Source: Thioalkalivibrio paradoxus (GTDB lineage: Bacteria; Pseudomonadota; Gammaproteobacteria; Ectothiorhodospirales; Ectothiorhodospiraceae). Taken from it: a stretch of DNA of 64,000 nt. The first letter of the stretch is position 1. Every line of letters begins with the position of its first letter. This document shows, in pieces, positions 45,070-53,881 of the stretch. The notes below the pieces were generated by a model that worked only from the letters and a program-made list of their open reading frames with translations, searched no databases and had not been told where the DNA came from. Made by a program: the position numbers and the translations under genes. The stretch is taken from positions 434,001 through 498,000 of the forward strand of contig JAABSC010000001.1 in the NCBI GenBank assembly GCA_011390565.1, written 5' to 3'.

Positions 45070-46467
45070 CTAGGTGGAGGGCTCGTCCAGTGCCGTATCG
45101 GCCGCCGACAGCGGACGCTTGGGCCGCCCCTGCGGGTCCTGCTGTTCCTCCAGTTCCTCGGGGATGCCCTTGCGCACGATGCGGGTCAGATAATAGAGAC
45201 CGGCCGTGAAGACCACGGCGTAGACCAGGAGGTAACCGATCAGCGTGAACAGGGCCATGCCGCCGGTCAGGCTCGGCGTCAGGCCCTCCTGGACGGTGAT
45301 CACACCGTAAAGCACATAGGGTTGGCGGCCGACCTCGGTGACGAACCAGCCCGCCAGCACCGCGACGAAGGGCAGCGGAATCATCAGCGTCAGCACGCGC
45401 AGGAACACGCGGTTATCGACCAGCCGCCTGCGGTACAGCAGCCAGGCACCCCAGAGCGCGACGCCGATCATCACCATTCCGATGGCCACCATGGTGCGGA
45501 AGGACCAGAACACGATGCCCACCGGCGGACGCTCCGCGGCCGGCCAGTCCTTCAGTCCCTGTACCTCGCCGTCCCATTCGTGGGTGAGGATCAGGCTCGC
45601 CAGCTTCGGGATGCCGATCTCGAAATGATTGGTTTCGTTGGCCTGGTCCGGGATGGCGAACAACAGCAGGGGGAGCCCCTCCTGCGTCTCCCAGGCGCCC
45701 TCCATCGCCGCGACCTTGGCCGGCTGGTGCTCCAGGGTATTCAGGCCGTGGTAGTCACCGATGATCAGCTGCGCCGGCGCGGCGATGGCGAGCATGATCA
45801 GGGTCATCTTCAGCGCGCGCCTGCTGGCGGTGACCGCATGACCCCGCAAGAGGTACCAGGCCGAGATGCCTGCGACCACGAAGCCGCCGGTCAGCAGCGA
45901 GGCGACGGCCATGTGCGCGAAGCGGTAGGGGAAGGAGGGATTGAAGATCGCCTCCAGCCAGCTGGTCACGTGCACCATGCCGTCGCGAAGTTCGAAACCG
46001 GCCGGCGTCTGCATCCAGGAATTGGCGGAAAGGATCCAGAACGAGGAGATGAAGGTTCCCACCGCGACCATGATCGCGGCGAACAGGTGTACGCCCGGCG
46101 GAACCTTGTTGCGCCCGAACAGCAGCACGCCGAGGAAGGCCGCCTCCAGGAAAAAGGCGGTCACCACTTCATAGGCGAGGACCGGGCCCAGGAAATTGGC
46201 GCTGCGGTAGGAGAATTCGCTCCAGTTGGTGCCGAACTGGAAGGCCATGACCAGCCCCGAAACCACGCCCATCCCGAAGACGACGGCAAAGACCTTGATC
46301 CAGAATTGCGACAGCCGCGCCCAGTGTGGATCCTGGGTGCGGTAGGCGATGCCCTCGAGCAGGGCAATGTACGTGGCCAGACCGATCGTGAAGACCGGGA
46401 AGATCGCGTGAAAGGACACAACGAACGCGAACTGGATGCGGGATAACAGAAGGGGGTCGAGTTCCAT
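45070..46467 (-). CDS. cydA: Cytochrome bd oxidase subunit I, short Q-loop (CioA) type
   Basis: This subunit binds hemes b558, b595 and d and oxidises quinol. The 465-aa protein begins MELDPLLLSRIQF, with heme-ligand His20 in FHAIFP, GRNKVPP, RFAHMAVAS and the Met-containing FRTMVAIGM. The segment between GLNTLEHQPAK and FRTMV is short: the Q-loop insertion of E. coli CydA (522 aa) is missing, placing it with CioA/cyanide-insensitive oxidases. The ATG at 46467 is preferred over a frame opening 22 codons upstream. It leads a cydA-cydB-cydD-cydC operon and is divergent from bfd. Confidence 0.94.
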   Translation of the reverse strand: MELDPLLLSRIQFAFVVSFHAIFPVFTIGLATYIALLEGIAYRTQDPHWARLSQFWIKVFAVVFGMGVVSGLVMAFQFGTNWSEFSYRSANFLGPVLAYEVVTAFFLEAAFLGVLLFGRNKVPPGVHLFAAIMVAVGTFISSFWILSANSWMQTPAGFELRDGMVHVTSWLEAIFNPSFPYRFAHMAVASLLTGGFVVAGISAWYLLRGHAVTASRRALKMTLIMLAIAAPAQLIIGDYHGLNTLEHQPAKVAAMEGAWETQEGLPLLLFAIPDQANETNHFEIGIPKLASLILTHEWDGEVQGLKDWPAAERPPVGIVFWSFRTMVAIGMVMIGVALWGAWLLYRRRLVDNRVFLRVLTLMIPLPFVAVLAGWFVTEVGRQPYVLYGVITVQEGLTPSLTGGMALFTLIGYLLVYAVVFTAGLYYLTRIVRKGIPEELEEQQDPQGRPKRPLSAADTALDEPST

Positions 46468-46592
46468 GCGGGTCTCCGCGTCAAGGCATCGTTGCCGCGG
46501 CCGAAAGGCCACCGGGTATGCGTACATTATCACTTCGGCATATTCCGATGGCGGTCATGCATGCCCGCAGTGTTGTCTTTCCAGATGCGGTT

Positions 46593-46611
46593 GAAAACGA
46601 TTCGCATTACG
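46593..46611. promoter_or_regulatory. Possible Fur box between cydA and bfd
   Basis: GAAAACGATTCGCATTACG matches the 19-bp Fur consensus at 12 positions and sits about 40 bp upstream of bfd, a gene under Fur control in several bacteria. It is the best candidate in the 184-bp divergent spacer, but 12 of 19 is only a fair match. Confidence 0.4.
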
Positions 46612-46651
46612 TATATCGTTGATCGAAACCATCACGCGTGGGACATGATTC

Positions 46652-46852
46652 ATGTACGTCTGCATCTGCAAGGGTATTCGGGAGGTCGATATCCGGAATC
46701 TGGCGAGCACCGATCCGGGTCTGCGAATGCGCGATCTGCGCGCTCGGCTCGGGGTCTGCTCCGAATGTGGGAAATGTGGACAGAGGGCGTTGGGCCTGTT
46801 GCGTGATCGACGCGAAGAGGCCGTGAATCTGGAACTTCGACTGCAGGCGTGA
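46652..46852 (+). CDS. bfd: Bacterioferritin-associated ferredoxin
   Basis: Bfd is a [2Fe-2S] ferredoxin that reduces the ferric core of bacterioferritin to release iron under starvation. The 66-aa protein has MYVCICKGI (Cys4, Cys6) and CSECGKC (Cys36, Cys39, Cys42). Spacing suggests Cys4/6/39/42 bind the cluster and Cys36 is extra. bfr follows 105 bp downstream, and tonB-exbBD after that, so the context is iron handling. Confidence 0.92.
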   Translation: MYVCICKGIREVDIRNLASTDPGLRMRDLRARLGVCSECGKCGQRALGLLRDRREEAVNLELRLQA

Positions 46853-46957
46853 TAATCCTGAAGGGAGGGGCTGTCGCGCTGGACCGCGTGCGGCATCCCC
46901 TTGCCGCTTCCCCGGGATTCACCCGGGGATATGACGTGACGAGTCAAGGAGCCTGCC

Positions 46958-47434
46958 ATGAAGGGGAACCCGGAAGTACTGCGCTACCTGAATCTTGCAT
47001 TGAAGAACGAGTTGACCGCGATCAACCAGTATTTCCTGCATGCCCGCATGTTCCGTGACTGGGGCCTGAAAAAGCTGGACGAATACGAATACGGCGAGTC
47101 CATCGACGAGATGAAGCACGCTGATTCGCTGATCAACCGCATCCTGTTTCTCGAAGGCTTGCCGAATCTGCAGGATCTCGGGACGCTGCGCATCGGGGAG
47201 AACACGAAGGAGATCTTCGAATGTGACCTGGCGATGGAAATGGAGGCGATCCCGCTGTATCGGGAGGCAATCGTTCATTGTGAACAGGTGAAGGATTTCG
47301 TCACCCGCGATCTGCTGCAGGGCATTCTGGAAAGCGAAGAGGAGCACGTGGACTGGCTGGAAACCAATCTCGCGCTGATCGAGAGGGTCGGGCTGCAGAA
47401 CTACGAACAGAGCCAGATGGGTTCTGCCGGCTGA
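46958..47434 (+). CDS. bfr: Bacterioferritin
   Basis: Bfr is a 24-subunit heme-containing iron store. The 158-aa protein is full length. Ferroxidase ligands are visible at Glu18 ([12 protein letters not shown]), Glu51, His54 ([10 protein letters not shown]), Glu94 (MEMEAIPLY) and the late Glu-x-x-His (SEEEHVDW). Met52 is in place as the axial heme ligand. A Shine-Dalgarno (AAGGA) precedes the ATG. It follows bfd and precedes tonB by 31 bp. Confidence 0.96.
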   Translation: MKGNPEVLRYLNLALKNELTAINQYFLHARMFRDWGLKKLDEYEYGESIDEMKHADSLINRILFLEGLPNLQDLGTLRIGENTKEIFECDLAMEMEAIPLYREAIVHCEQVKDFVTRDLLQGILESEEEHVDWLETNLALIERVGLQNYEQSQMGSAG

Positions 47435-47465
47435 GGGTCGCGGTCCATGCCGCTGAAGCCGATCC

Positions 47466-48311
<846 letters not shown>

Positions 48312-48348
48312 AATTCCGAACACGGCTGGCGCCCGGGGAGGGGCCGCA

Positions 48349-49095
48349 ATGAACGAACTGAGCATCCTGTACGTGTTCTACCATGGCGACATCGTGCTGA
48401 TCGCGGTGTTCTCGATTCTGTCCGTGTTGTCGATCGCCACCTGGGCGATTGCAGTGACCAAGGGTCTCAGCCTGATCGAGACGCGCCGGGCCAACCGGCG
48501 TTTCCTCGCGTCCTTCTGGGAGGCGCGGAGCGCCCGCAACCTGCGCGATGCCGTATTCGAGGGACGGGGGCCGTTGGCCGAAATGGCGCGCGACGGCTGG
48601 CATGCGGCCGAGACCTATCCCGGCCGCAACGACACGAGCGCAAAAGGCGACCAACGTCTCGACGACCACATGATCCGGATGATCCGCCAGTCGATGGACC
48701 GCCAGCAACTGCGGATGCAGTCCGGCCAGACGTTCCTGGCATCGGTCGGCAGTCTCGCGCCCTTCATCGGACTGTTCGGAACGGTCTGGGGCATTCACAA
48801 TGCCCTGATCGAATTGTCGATCCTCGAGACGGTCTCGATGGATCTGGTCGCTGGCCCGCTGGGCGAGGCGTTGGTCGCAACCGCCGCGGGCCTTGCCGCC
48901 GCGATACCGGCCGTCGCGTTCTACAACGTGTTCAATCGCTTCAACCGCCTGCTGCAGCAGGACTTCGAGGCCTTCGCTCATGACCTTCATGCCTTCCTGA
49001 TGCACTCGGACCATTCGCCTTTTGGGCTGGGCCGGAGGCCCGATCCAGGCATCTTGCCGGCCGTTGACACGCGGCCCGCCGTGGAGGGGGGCTGA
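48349..49095 (+). CDS. exbB: ExbB, proton-channel subunit (MotA/TolQ/ExbB family)
   Basis: ExbB forms the pentameric inner-membrane channel that powers TonB. The 248-aa protein has one TM near the N-terminus (IVLIAVFSILSVLSIATWAI), a cytoplasmic loop of about 110 residues, and two C-terminal TMs (TFLASVGSLAPFIGLFGTVWG and the GPLGEALVATAAGLAAAIPAV segment). It lies 37 bp after tonB with a good Shine-Dalgarno (GGGGAGG). Confidence 0.95.
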   Translation: MNELSILYVFYHGDIVLIAVFSILSVLSIATWAIAVTKGLSLIETRRANRRFLASFWEARSARNLRDAVFEGRGPLAEMARDGWHAAETYPGRNDTSAKGDQRLDDHMIRMIRQSMDRQQLRMQSGQTFLASVGSLAPFIGLFGTVWGIHNALIELSILETVSMDLVAGPLGEALVATAAGLAAAIPAVAFYNVFNRFNRLLQQDFEAFAHDLHAFLMHSDHSPFGLGRRPDPGILPAVDTRPAVEGG

Positions 49096-49097
49096 CC

Positions 49098-49511
49098 ATG
49101 TCTTTCGGCCGCCTGGGCGACAGTAACGAGCCGATGTCGGAGATGAACGTGATCCCGCTGGTGGATGTGATGCTGGTGCTGCTGGTGATCTTCATTGTCA
49201 CCGCCCCGGTCATCACCCACTCCGTACAGCTCGAGTTACCACGGGCCAGCAGCGCACCCAGCCACGAGACGGTGGACAGCGTGACGCTGTCACTCGACGC
49301 GTTCGGGCGCCTGTACTGGGACAGCAGCCCGCTGGATGAGGACTCTCTGTTCGAAAGACTGCGGGGTGCCGTCCAGGCCAACCCGGAGTTGGCCGTCTAC
49401 CTGCGAGCCGATCGCGACACCCGCTACGAGATCCTGGCCCGGATCATGGCCGATGCCCGTCGGGCCGGGGTTGCCCGGCTTGGCTTCGTCTCGCAACCGG
49501 ACGTGGACTGA
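49098..49511 (+). CDS. exbD: ExbD, biopolymer transport protein
   Basis: ExbD sits inside the ExbB pentamer and carries the proton-translocating Asp. The 137-aa protein has a single TM with Asp23 (PLVDVMLVLLVIFIV) and a periplasmic domain (about 45-135). The start is 2 bp after the exbB stop with a G-rich Shine-Dalgarno. It ends the tonB-exbB-exbD set. The next 271 bp contain no recognisable gene or intrinsic terminator. Confidence 0.95.
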   Translation: MSFGRLGDSNEPMSEMNVIPLVDVMLVLLVIFIVTAPVITHSVQLELPRASSAPSHETVDSVTLSLDAFGRLYWDSSPLDEDSLFERLRGAVQANPELAVYLRADRDTRYEILARIMADARRAGVARLGFVSQPDVD

Positions 49512-49782
49512 GAAAAAACGCCGGCCAACTCAGGATCCGGGCAGCCGACGGTTCATGACGATCCGCGCCAGGGCGGGGGCGCGAGGAACGTCCGGTTCCG
49601 AGGACGCGTGCGGACGCGCCGCTCGGTGCTGCTCAGTGAGGAGGGCGGGATCGAGGATGGGGAAAATCCCTGGACAGCGTAACCGGCGGTGAGGGTCGGT
49701 CCCGAACCCGGCGCTCGCGGTTTTCCCCGGATCGCCCTACAGTCTGGCGATATCCAGTCGTGGTTCTTCCCGGGGAGTTTGC

Positions 49783-50148
49783 ATGGTCCACGCCATCCTT
49801 GCATTGCTGGTATGCCAGTTGGTCGGCGAGGTTCTTGTCCGCGCTGCGGGCATCCCGATTCCGGGTCCTGTCGTGGGCACCCTGCTCCTGCTGCTCGCGT
49901 TGGCTGCATTGCGCGAGGTGCCGGACCCGATGAACGCCGTAGCCGGCGCCGTCCTGTCCCACCTGTCTCTGCTCTTCGTGCCGGCCGGGGTCGGTATCAT
50001 GCTGCACGTTGCAAGGATCCGGGCCGAATGGGTGCCCCTGCTGGCCGCGCTGCTGGTTTCGACGCTGTTGACCATGGCGGTGACCGCACTGGTGTTTTTC
50101 TGGGTGATGCGGCGCATGAATCTGCATGAGCCGGAGCGGCAACCATGA
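49783..50148 (+). CDS. lrgA: LrgA/CidA family holin-like membrane protein
   Basis: A 121-aa inner-membrane protein with four hydrophobic segments and the family signature IPGPVVGTLLLLLAL followed by LLFVPAGVGIM. LrgA/CidA proteins are holin-like and in firmicutes influence autolysis; in other bacteria LrgAB-type pairs are implicated in export of metabolites such as pyruvate or glycolate. The stop overlaps the start of lrgB, its usual partner. The function here cannot be chosen from sequence. Confidence 0.9.
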   Translation: MVHAILALLVCQLVGEVLVRAAGIPIPGPVVGTLLLLLALAALREVPDPMNAVAGAVLSHLSLLFVPAGVGIMLHVARIRAEWVPLLAALLVSTLLTMAVTALVFFWVMRRMNLHEPERQP

Positions 50149-50879
50149 ACGACTCCCCCACCCATGCCGACAACCTGGATCTGCTCTGGGTCTACCTGCA
50201 GCAGGAGCCACTGCTGTGGCTGACCGCCACCCTGGCCGCCTACGCGTTCGGACATTGGTTGCATCGGGCTGCCGGGAGTTCGCCGCTGGTCAACTCGATT
50301 GCCGTCGCGATTGCACTGCTGGTTGCCGTTCTGGTGCTGAGTGGCACGAGTTACGCCACCTACTTCGAGGGTGCGCAGTTCGTGCATTTCCTGCTCGGTC
50401 CGGCGACGGTATTGTTGGCAGTGCCGCTGTACCGGAACTTCAATCGCGTTCGCCGCCTGCTGGTGCCGATGCTCGCGGCGCTGCTGGTGGGTTCGGTCAC
50501 GGCGGTGGTCTCGGCTGTTGTCGTGGCCGCAGCACTGGGTGCCAGCACCGAGACGCTGTTTTCTCTGGCGCCCAAGTCGGCCACCACCCCCATCGCGATG
50601 GGCATCGCCGAGGAAATCGGGGGGCTTCCCTCGCTGACCGCGGCACTGGTGATCATCACCGGGATCATCGGTGCCATGGCCGTGACTCCGCTGCTCAATA
50701 CGCTGCGAGTCACGGATTGGGCGGCCAGGGGATTCGCCGTGGGCGTCGCCTCTCATGGCATCGGTGCAGCCCGGGCCTTCCAGGTGAACCAGCTGGCCGG
50801 GACTTTCGCCGGCATCGCGATGGCTTTGAACGCGTTACTGACTGCCGTGCTGGTGCCGCTGCTCGTCGGCTGGTTGTGA
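50145..50879 (+). CDS. lrgB: LrgB family membrane protein
   Basis: A 244-aa protein with about seven TM segments. Family motifs are PATVLLAVPLYRN, LAPKSATTPIAMGIAEEIGG and SHGIGAARAFQVN. It overlaps lrgA by ATGA and should form a complex with it. Plant PLGG1, a plastidic glycolate/glycerate transporter, is an LrgAB fusion. In an autotroph with carboxysomes a photorespiratory-type or overflow acid export role is conceivable, but this is inference. Confidence 0.92.
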   Translation: MNDSPTHADNLDLLWVYLQQEPLLWLTATLAAYAFGHWLHRAAGSSPLVNSIAVAIALLVAVLVLSGTSYATYFEGAQFVHFLLGPATVLLAVPLYRNFNRVRRLLVPMLAALLVGSVTAVVSAVVVAAALGASTETLFSLAPKSATTPIAMGIAEEIGGLPSLTAALVIITGIIGAMAVTPLLNTLRVTDWAARGFAVGVASHGIGAARAFQVNQLAGTFAGIAMALNALLTAVLVPLLVGWL

Positions 50880-50968
50880 GCGGCCGATTATCCCCCCGTA
50901 TCGCGGGTGAAGTTGGGTGGCGGTGCGCGGAACGGGCACCATGCACCCAAAACAGGGCGGGGTATTCG

Positions 50969-51253
50969 ATGGACGATGATGACATTTTCTTCGAGCGTGA
51001 TCCGTCTCCAGCCAAGCTGGACGTGATCGGGGTGCCGGGTTGGCCGTACTGGAGCAGGGAGGCTTCCACGTTCCGTTGGACCTACGACCGGACCGAGATC
51101 TGCTACCTGCTGAGTGGGCGCGTCACGGTGACACCCGATGGGAAAGAACCACAGACCTTCGAGCGCGGCGACCTGATCACGTTCCCGGCCGGCATGTCCT
51201 GCACCTGGGAGATCCACGAGGATCTCGAGAAGCAGTACACGTTCCGGGACTGA
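50969..51253 (+). CDS. Small cupin-domain protein
   Basis: A 94-aa single-cupin protein: WYTYDRTE-like strand (TFRWTYDRTEICYLLSGRVT), then GKEPQTFERGDLITFPAGMSCTWEIHED. It belongs with the (S)-ureidoglycine aminohydrolase-like cupins often annotated as DUF861. The first cupin motif keeps a Glu but lacks the paired histidines, so metal binding is doubtful. The ATG at 50969 has a G-rich Shine-Dalgarno (GGCGGGG). It stands 89 bp after lrgB on the same strand; a link to lrgAB is not shown. Substrate unknown. Confidence 0.8.
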   Translation: MDDDDIFFERDPSPAKLDVIGVPGWPYWSREASTFRWTYDRTEICYLLSGRVTVTPDGKEPQTFERGDLITFPAGMSCTWEIHEDLEKQYTFRD

Positions 51254-51265
51254 TTGTGGTCCCGG
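51244..51265 (+). terminator. Hairpin across the cupin stop codon
   Basis: CCGGGAC, an 8-nt loop, GTCCCGG: a perfect 7-bp stem that includes the end of the cupin gene. No T-tract follows, so termination is uncertain. Confidence 0.35.
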
Positions 51266-51313
51266 GTGATAGCCGTCAGCCGATGCGCTGCGGCCCGATC
51301 AGGAATCGATTCG

Positions 51314-51691
51314 ATGGAATTCTTCGCCAGGGTGCGCGTAGCCGCGGCGCCTGAGTCGTTGCAGGACAGGCTCACCGTGCCGTCTCTTCCCCAATGGTGC
51401 GCCTCGATTGACAGCGTGCTCGAACATTCCGGCGAGCACGGCAGGATCTACTGTGTCTGGGGCGCGTTTGCGGTGGAGCGGGCATTGATCCGCGGCGGGG
51501 TTCGTTTCACTCTGCCGGGCTGTCCCAACGCGCTGGCCTGGACCGTCACGGCCGGACTGCCTCCCGATCCGGATTCGGTGGTCATCCATTGCACCATCAA
51601 CCGCGAGGAGCAGGATCCGGACTTCGTGGAGACCCTGGAGACCTTCGTCGCCGACTGGCGCCAGGCGGTGGCCGGTGCGGTCTGGGCATGA
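51314..51691 (+). CDS. Hypothetical protein, coupled to the following gene
   Basis: A 125-aa soluble protein I do not recognise. It reads MEFFARVRVAAAPESLQDR, a central GRIYCVWGAFAVERALIRGG, GVRFTLPGCPNALAWTVTAG and an acidic TINREEQDPDFVETLETFVADW, compatible with an alpha/beta domain. Two Cys are spaced too far apart for an obvious metal site. The ATG at 51314 has AGGA upstream at about 9 nt. Its stop overlaps the next start as ATGA, so the two products are probably made together. No signal peptide or TM. Confidence 0.68.
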   Translation: MEFFARVRVAAAPESLQDRLTVPSLPQWCASIDSVLEHSGEHGRIYCVWGAFAVERALIRGGVRFTLPGCPNALAWTVTAGLPPDPDSVVIHCTINREEQDPDFVETLETFVADWRQAVAGAVWA

Positions 51692-52347
51692 CCGGAGGGA
51701 CATCGGCCATGTCGGGTGACCTCGCGGCGGCGCTCGTCCTCGAGCTGCGCGATCGCAGGGTCTACCGGATCGGTCGTGGCACGCCCGCGGTGTGGCTCAT
51801 CGACGACCGGGCGCTTGGCGGGGTGCTGGTCAACGCGCCGGCCTTTTCGCCGGAGGTGCTGGAAGCGATTCGGGCTGTCACGCGTCCCGCCTACCTGTTT
51901 CTGCCCAGCCGTCGTGGCGCGCGCGATCTCGACGCCTGGCGCGCAGCGGGTTTCGAGACGATTGCCTTCGAGGCCGAGGCGCCGGCGATCCGCGCGACGG
52001 CCGGCCCGGTGGATTTTGCCGTCGACCGCAAGCAGCGACTCTCGCGCACCATCGATTTCCTGCCGATGGCGGGCGTCACCGAGGGCAGTTGTGCTCTGCG
52101 ACTGAAAAATCTTCCGGGTGTGATTTTCTTCGGCCCCGTGCTCGAACCCGGTCGGGATGGTTGGCCGACGCTGATCGCCCATCCCGATGATCATTCGTGG
52201 GAGTCCCGCCTGTTCGGTGCGCTGGGACTGAAGGATCTGAAGTTCGCCTACGCCTTCTGCGATGTCTTCGACGCCAGCAGCACTCGGTTCGGTCCCGACG
52301 CGGATGTTGAAATCGGCCGCCAACTGGAAGCTCTGTTCGACGACTGA
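51688..52347 (+). CDS. Metallo-beta-lactamase-fold-like protein lacking metal ligands
   Basis: A 219-aa soluble protein whose layout follows the MBL fold: VWLIDDRALGGVLVNAPAFS, PAYLFLPSRRGARDLDAWRA, DFLPMAGVTEGSCALRL, GVIFFGPVLEP. Where active enzymes have HxHxDH it has SRRGARD (74-80), where they have a GHTxGS-like loop it has GVTEGS (129-134), and where they have the ligand Asp in GD it has GP (149-150). I therefore read it as a catalytically dead MBL-type protein, an inference from motif position. The start overlaps the previous stop; M8 at 51709 is an alternative. No signal peptide. Confidence 0.65.
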   Translation: MTGGTSAMSGDLAAALVLELRDRRVYRIGRGTPAVWLIDDRALGGVLVNAPAFSPEVLEAIRAVTRPAYLFLPSRRGARDLDAWRAAGFETIAFEAEAPAIRATAGPVDFAVDRKQRLSRTIDFLPMAGVTEGSCALRLKNLPGVIFFGPVLEPGRDGWPTLIAHPDDHSWESRLFGALGLKDLKFAYAFCDVFDASSTRFGPDADVEIGRQLEALFDD

Positions 52348-52553
52348 GAGACCCTGGCTTGAACGGTGCTTCTCGCTGTCCGGTCGCGGACCACCTGCGC
52401 TTTTCCCCAAAGAGAATGTGTTAATATTCCAATGAAACGCTGGGTGCTCCCTTGCCTTGGGCGGGGCACCGGGGTTTTCCTTTGATCGTGGACGGTGATC
52501 GATGCACGCGCGGCCGCCCTCTCGGGCACGGCGCCAGACCAACGGTGAGTTCG

Positions 52554-53645
52554 ATGGATAAAGAAAAAGAGGACAAATTGGCTCCCGGCGCGGACGTGGA
52601 CGCTTTGACCGCCAGCAGCGTGGAGGCCTACACGGTCGCTCAGCAGACCTCCGAGGCCCAGGACGCCCAGTTCGCCGCCGCCGAGGACATCCTGGAACGG
52701 ACCGAACCGCGGCCTGTGGAGTACGAAGAGGCCCTCAAAACGGTCGAAGCCATCCTCGAAGGGGCGTCGCCGGACGACGCGGCGGCTCTGAAAACGGCTC
52801 TTCTGGGCTGGCAGCAGTTCGAAGCCAGGATGCCGGTCAGCCGGGACGACGAGCTGGTCGAGGACTGGCGATCAGCGGTCTACCCCTACAAGAATCGCCT
52901 GTCCCGCAAGAGCTATGAGCGTCAGAAATACCATTTGCAGGTGGAGTTGCTGAAACTGCAGAACTGGGTCCGGGAAACCGGGCAACGGGTCGTGATCCTG
53001 TTCGAGGGTCGTGACGCAGCCGGCAAGGGCGGAACCATCAAGCGCTTCATGGAACATCTCAACCCGCGTGGCGCGCGCGTCGTGGCGCTCGAGAAGCCCA
53101 CTGCGACCGAGAGCGGGCAGTGGTATTTTCAGCGCTATCTGCAACACATGCCGACCAGCGGCGAGATCGTGCTGTTCGACCGTTCCTGGTACAACCGGGC
53201 GGGCGTCGAGAGGGTGATGGGCTTTTGCTCCAATGACGAATACGAGAACTTCATGCGTCAGGCCCCCGAGATCGAACGCCATCTGGTGAGCAGCGGCATC
53301 CACCTCATCAAATTCTGGTTCTCGGTCAGTTGCGAGGAACAGCGGCGCCGGTTCCGGGAGCGGCGCATCCATCCGCTGAAACAGTGGAAACTGAGCCCGA
53401 TCGACCTTGCGTCGCTGGACAAGTGGGACGATTACACCACGGCGAAAGAAGCGATGTTCTTCCATACGGATCACTCCGAATGTCCGTGGATCGTGGTCAA
53501 GTCGAATTGCAAGAAACGGGCGCGTCTGAACGCGATGCGCTACGTGCTGAACTCGATGGATTACAAGGGCAAGGATATCCACAATATCGGACCCACCGAT
53601 CCCTTGATCGTCGGTCGCGCGAGCTTCAGCGGCGGTCAGGCCTAG
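52554..53645 (+). CDS. ppk2: Polyphosphate kinase 2 (class I PPK2)
   Basis: PPK2 transfers phosphate between polyphosphate and nucleoside diphosphates, usually toward NTP synthesis. The 363-aa protein has Walker A in FEGRDAAGKGGTIKRF (about 150-165), Walker B/lid FDRSWYNRAGVERVMGF (208-224), and KQWKLSPIDL. About 100 residues at the N-terminus form an acidic, Ala/Glu-rich extension before the catalytic core, longer than in simple class I enzymes. The ATG at 52554 (MDKEKEDKLAPG) is chosen; the earlier frame opening at 52452 looks like spacer. The 206-bp upstream region holds an AT-rich stretch (about 52418-52435) that may be its promoter. Confidence 0.92.
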   Translation: MDKEKEDKLAPGADVDALTASSVEAYTVAQQTSEAQDAQFAAAEDILERTEPRPVEYEEALKTVEAILEGASPDDAAALKTALLGWQQFEARMPVSRDDELVEDWRSAVYPYKNRLSRKSYERQKYHLQVELLKLQNWVRETGQRVVILFEGRDAAGKGGTIKRFMEHLNPRGARVVALEKPTATESGQWYFQRYLQHMPTSGEIVLFDRSWYNRAGVERVMGFCSNDEYENFMRQAPEIERHLVSSGIHLIKFWFSVSCEEQRRRFRERRIHPLKQWKLSPIDLASLDKWDDYTTAKEAMFFHTDHSECPWIVVKSNCKKRARLNAMRYVLNSMDYKGKDIHNIGPTDPLIVGRASFSGGQA

Positions 53646-53660
53646 TCCCGCTGCATCGCC

Positions 53661-53681
53661 CCCCCGGCCCCTGGCCGGGGG
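53661..53681 (+). terminator. GC-rich hairpin after ppk2
   Basis: CCCCCGGCC, loop cct, GGCCGGGGG: a perfect 9-bp stem 15 bp after the ppk2 stop. There is no T-run, so it may be a Rho-assisted stop or a 3'-end stabiliser. Confidence 0.45.
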
Positions 53682-53734
53682 CTCCAACGCGCAAGGCACT
53701 CCGGCGACGGAGGCAGGAACGAACGTCCGGCGCG

Positions 53735-53743
53735 TGCTAGAAT
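53735..53743 (+). promoter_or_regulatory. Extended -10 element upstream of csoS1D
   Basis: TGC-TAGAAT is a good extended -10 box. No clear -35 is at the usual spacing. A transcript would start near 53750, suggesting csoS1D is transcribed separately from ppk2 with a leader of about 130 nt if the GTG at 53882 is the start. Confidence 0.5.
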
Positions 53744-53881
53744 CGCCGCCGTTCGGTGGGGTTTTCGAACGGCAGCCCGGGGTCAGGCGCTGCCATCGCG
53801 GTTCCCGAAACGGACGCAGTTCACCATCCGGGGTTCAGGTCCCTCCCATCATCACGACAAGAGCTTGTATCGGTTGCCCTC

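Noticed and set aside
49512..49782. Small gene or terminator between exbD and lrgA
   Set aside because: Short frames there lack Shine-Dalgarno and family features, and no stem with a T-run is present. I see nothing else in this 271-bp spacer.
51254..51313. Twenty-residue extension of the 51314-51691 protein
   Set aside because: It would need a non-ATG start inside the hairpin at the cupin stop; the ATG at 51314 has AGGA upstream.
53756..53881. 42-residue N-terminal extension of the CsoS1D-like protein
   Set aside because: The stretch has no BMC similarity and begins only a few bases after the predicted transcript start. It is kept only as an alternative start.
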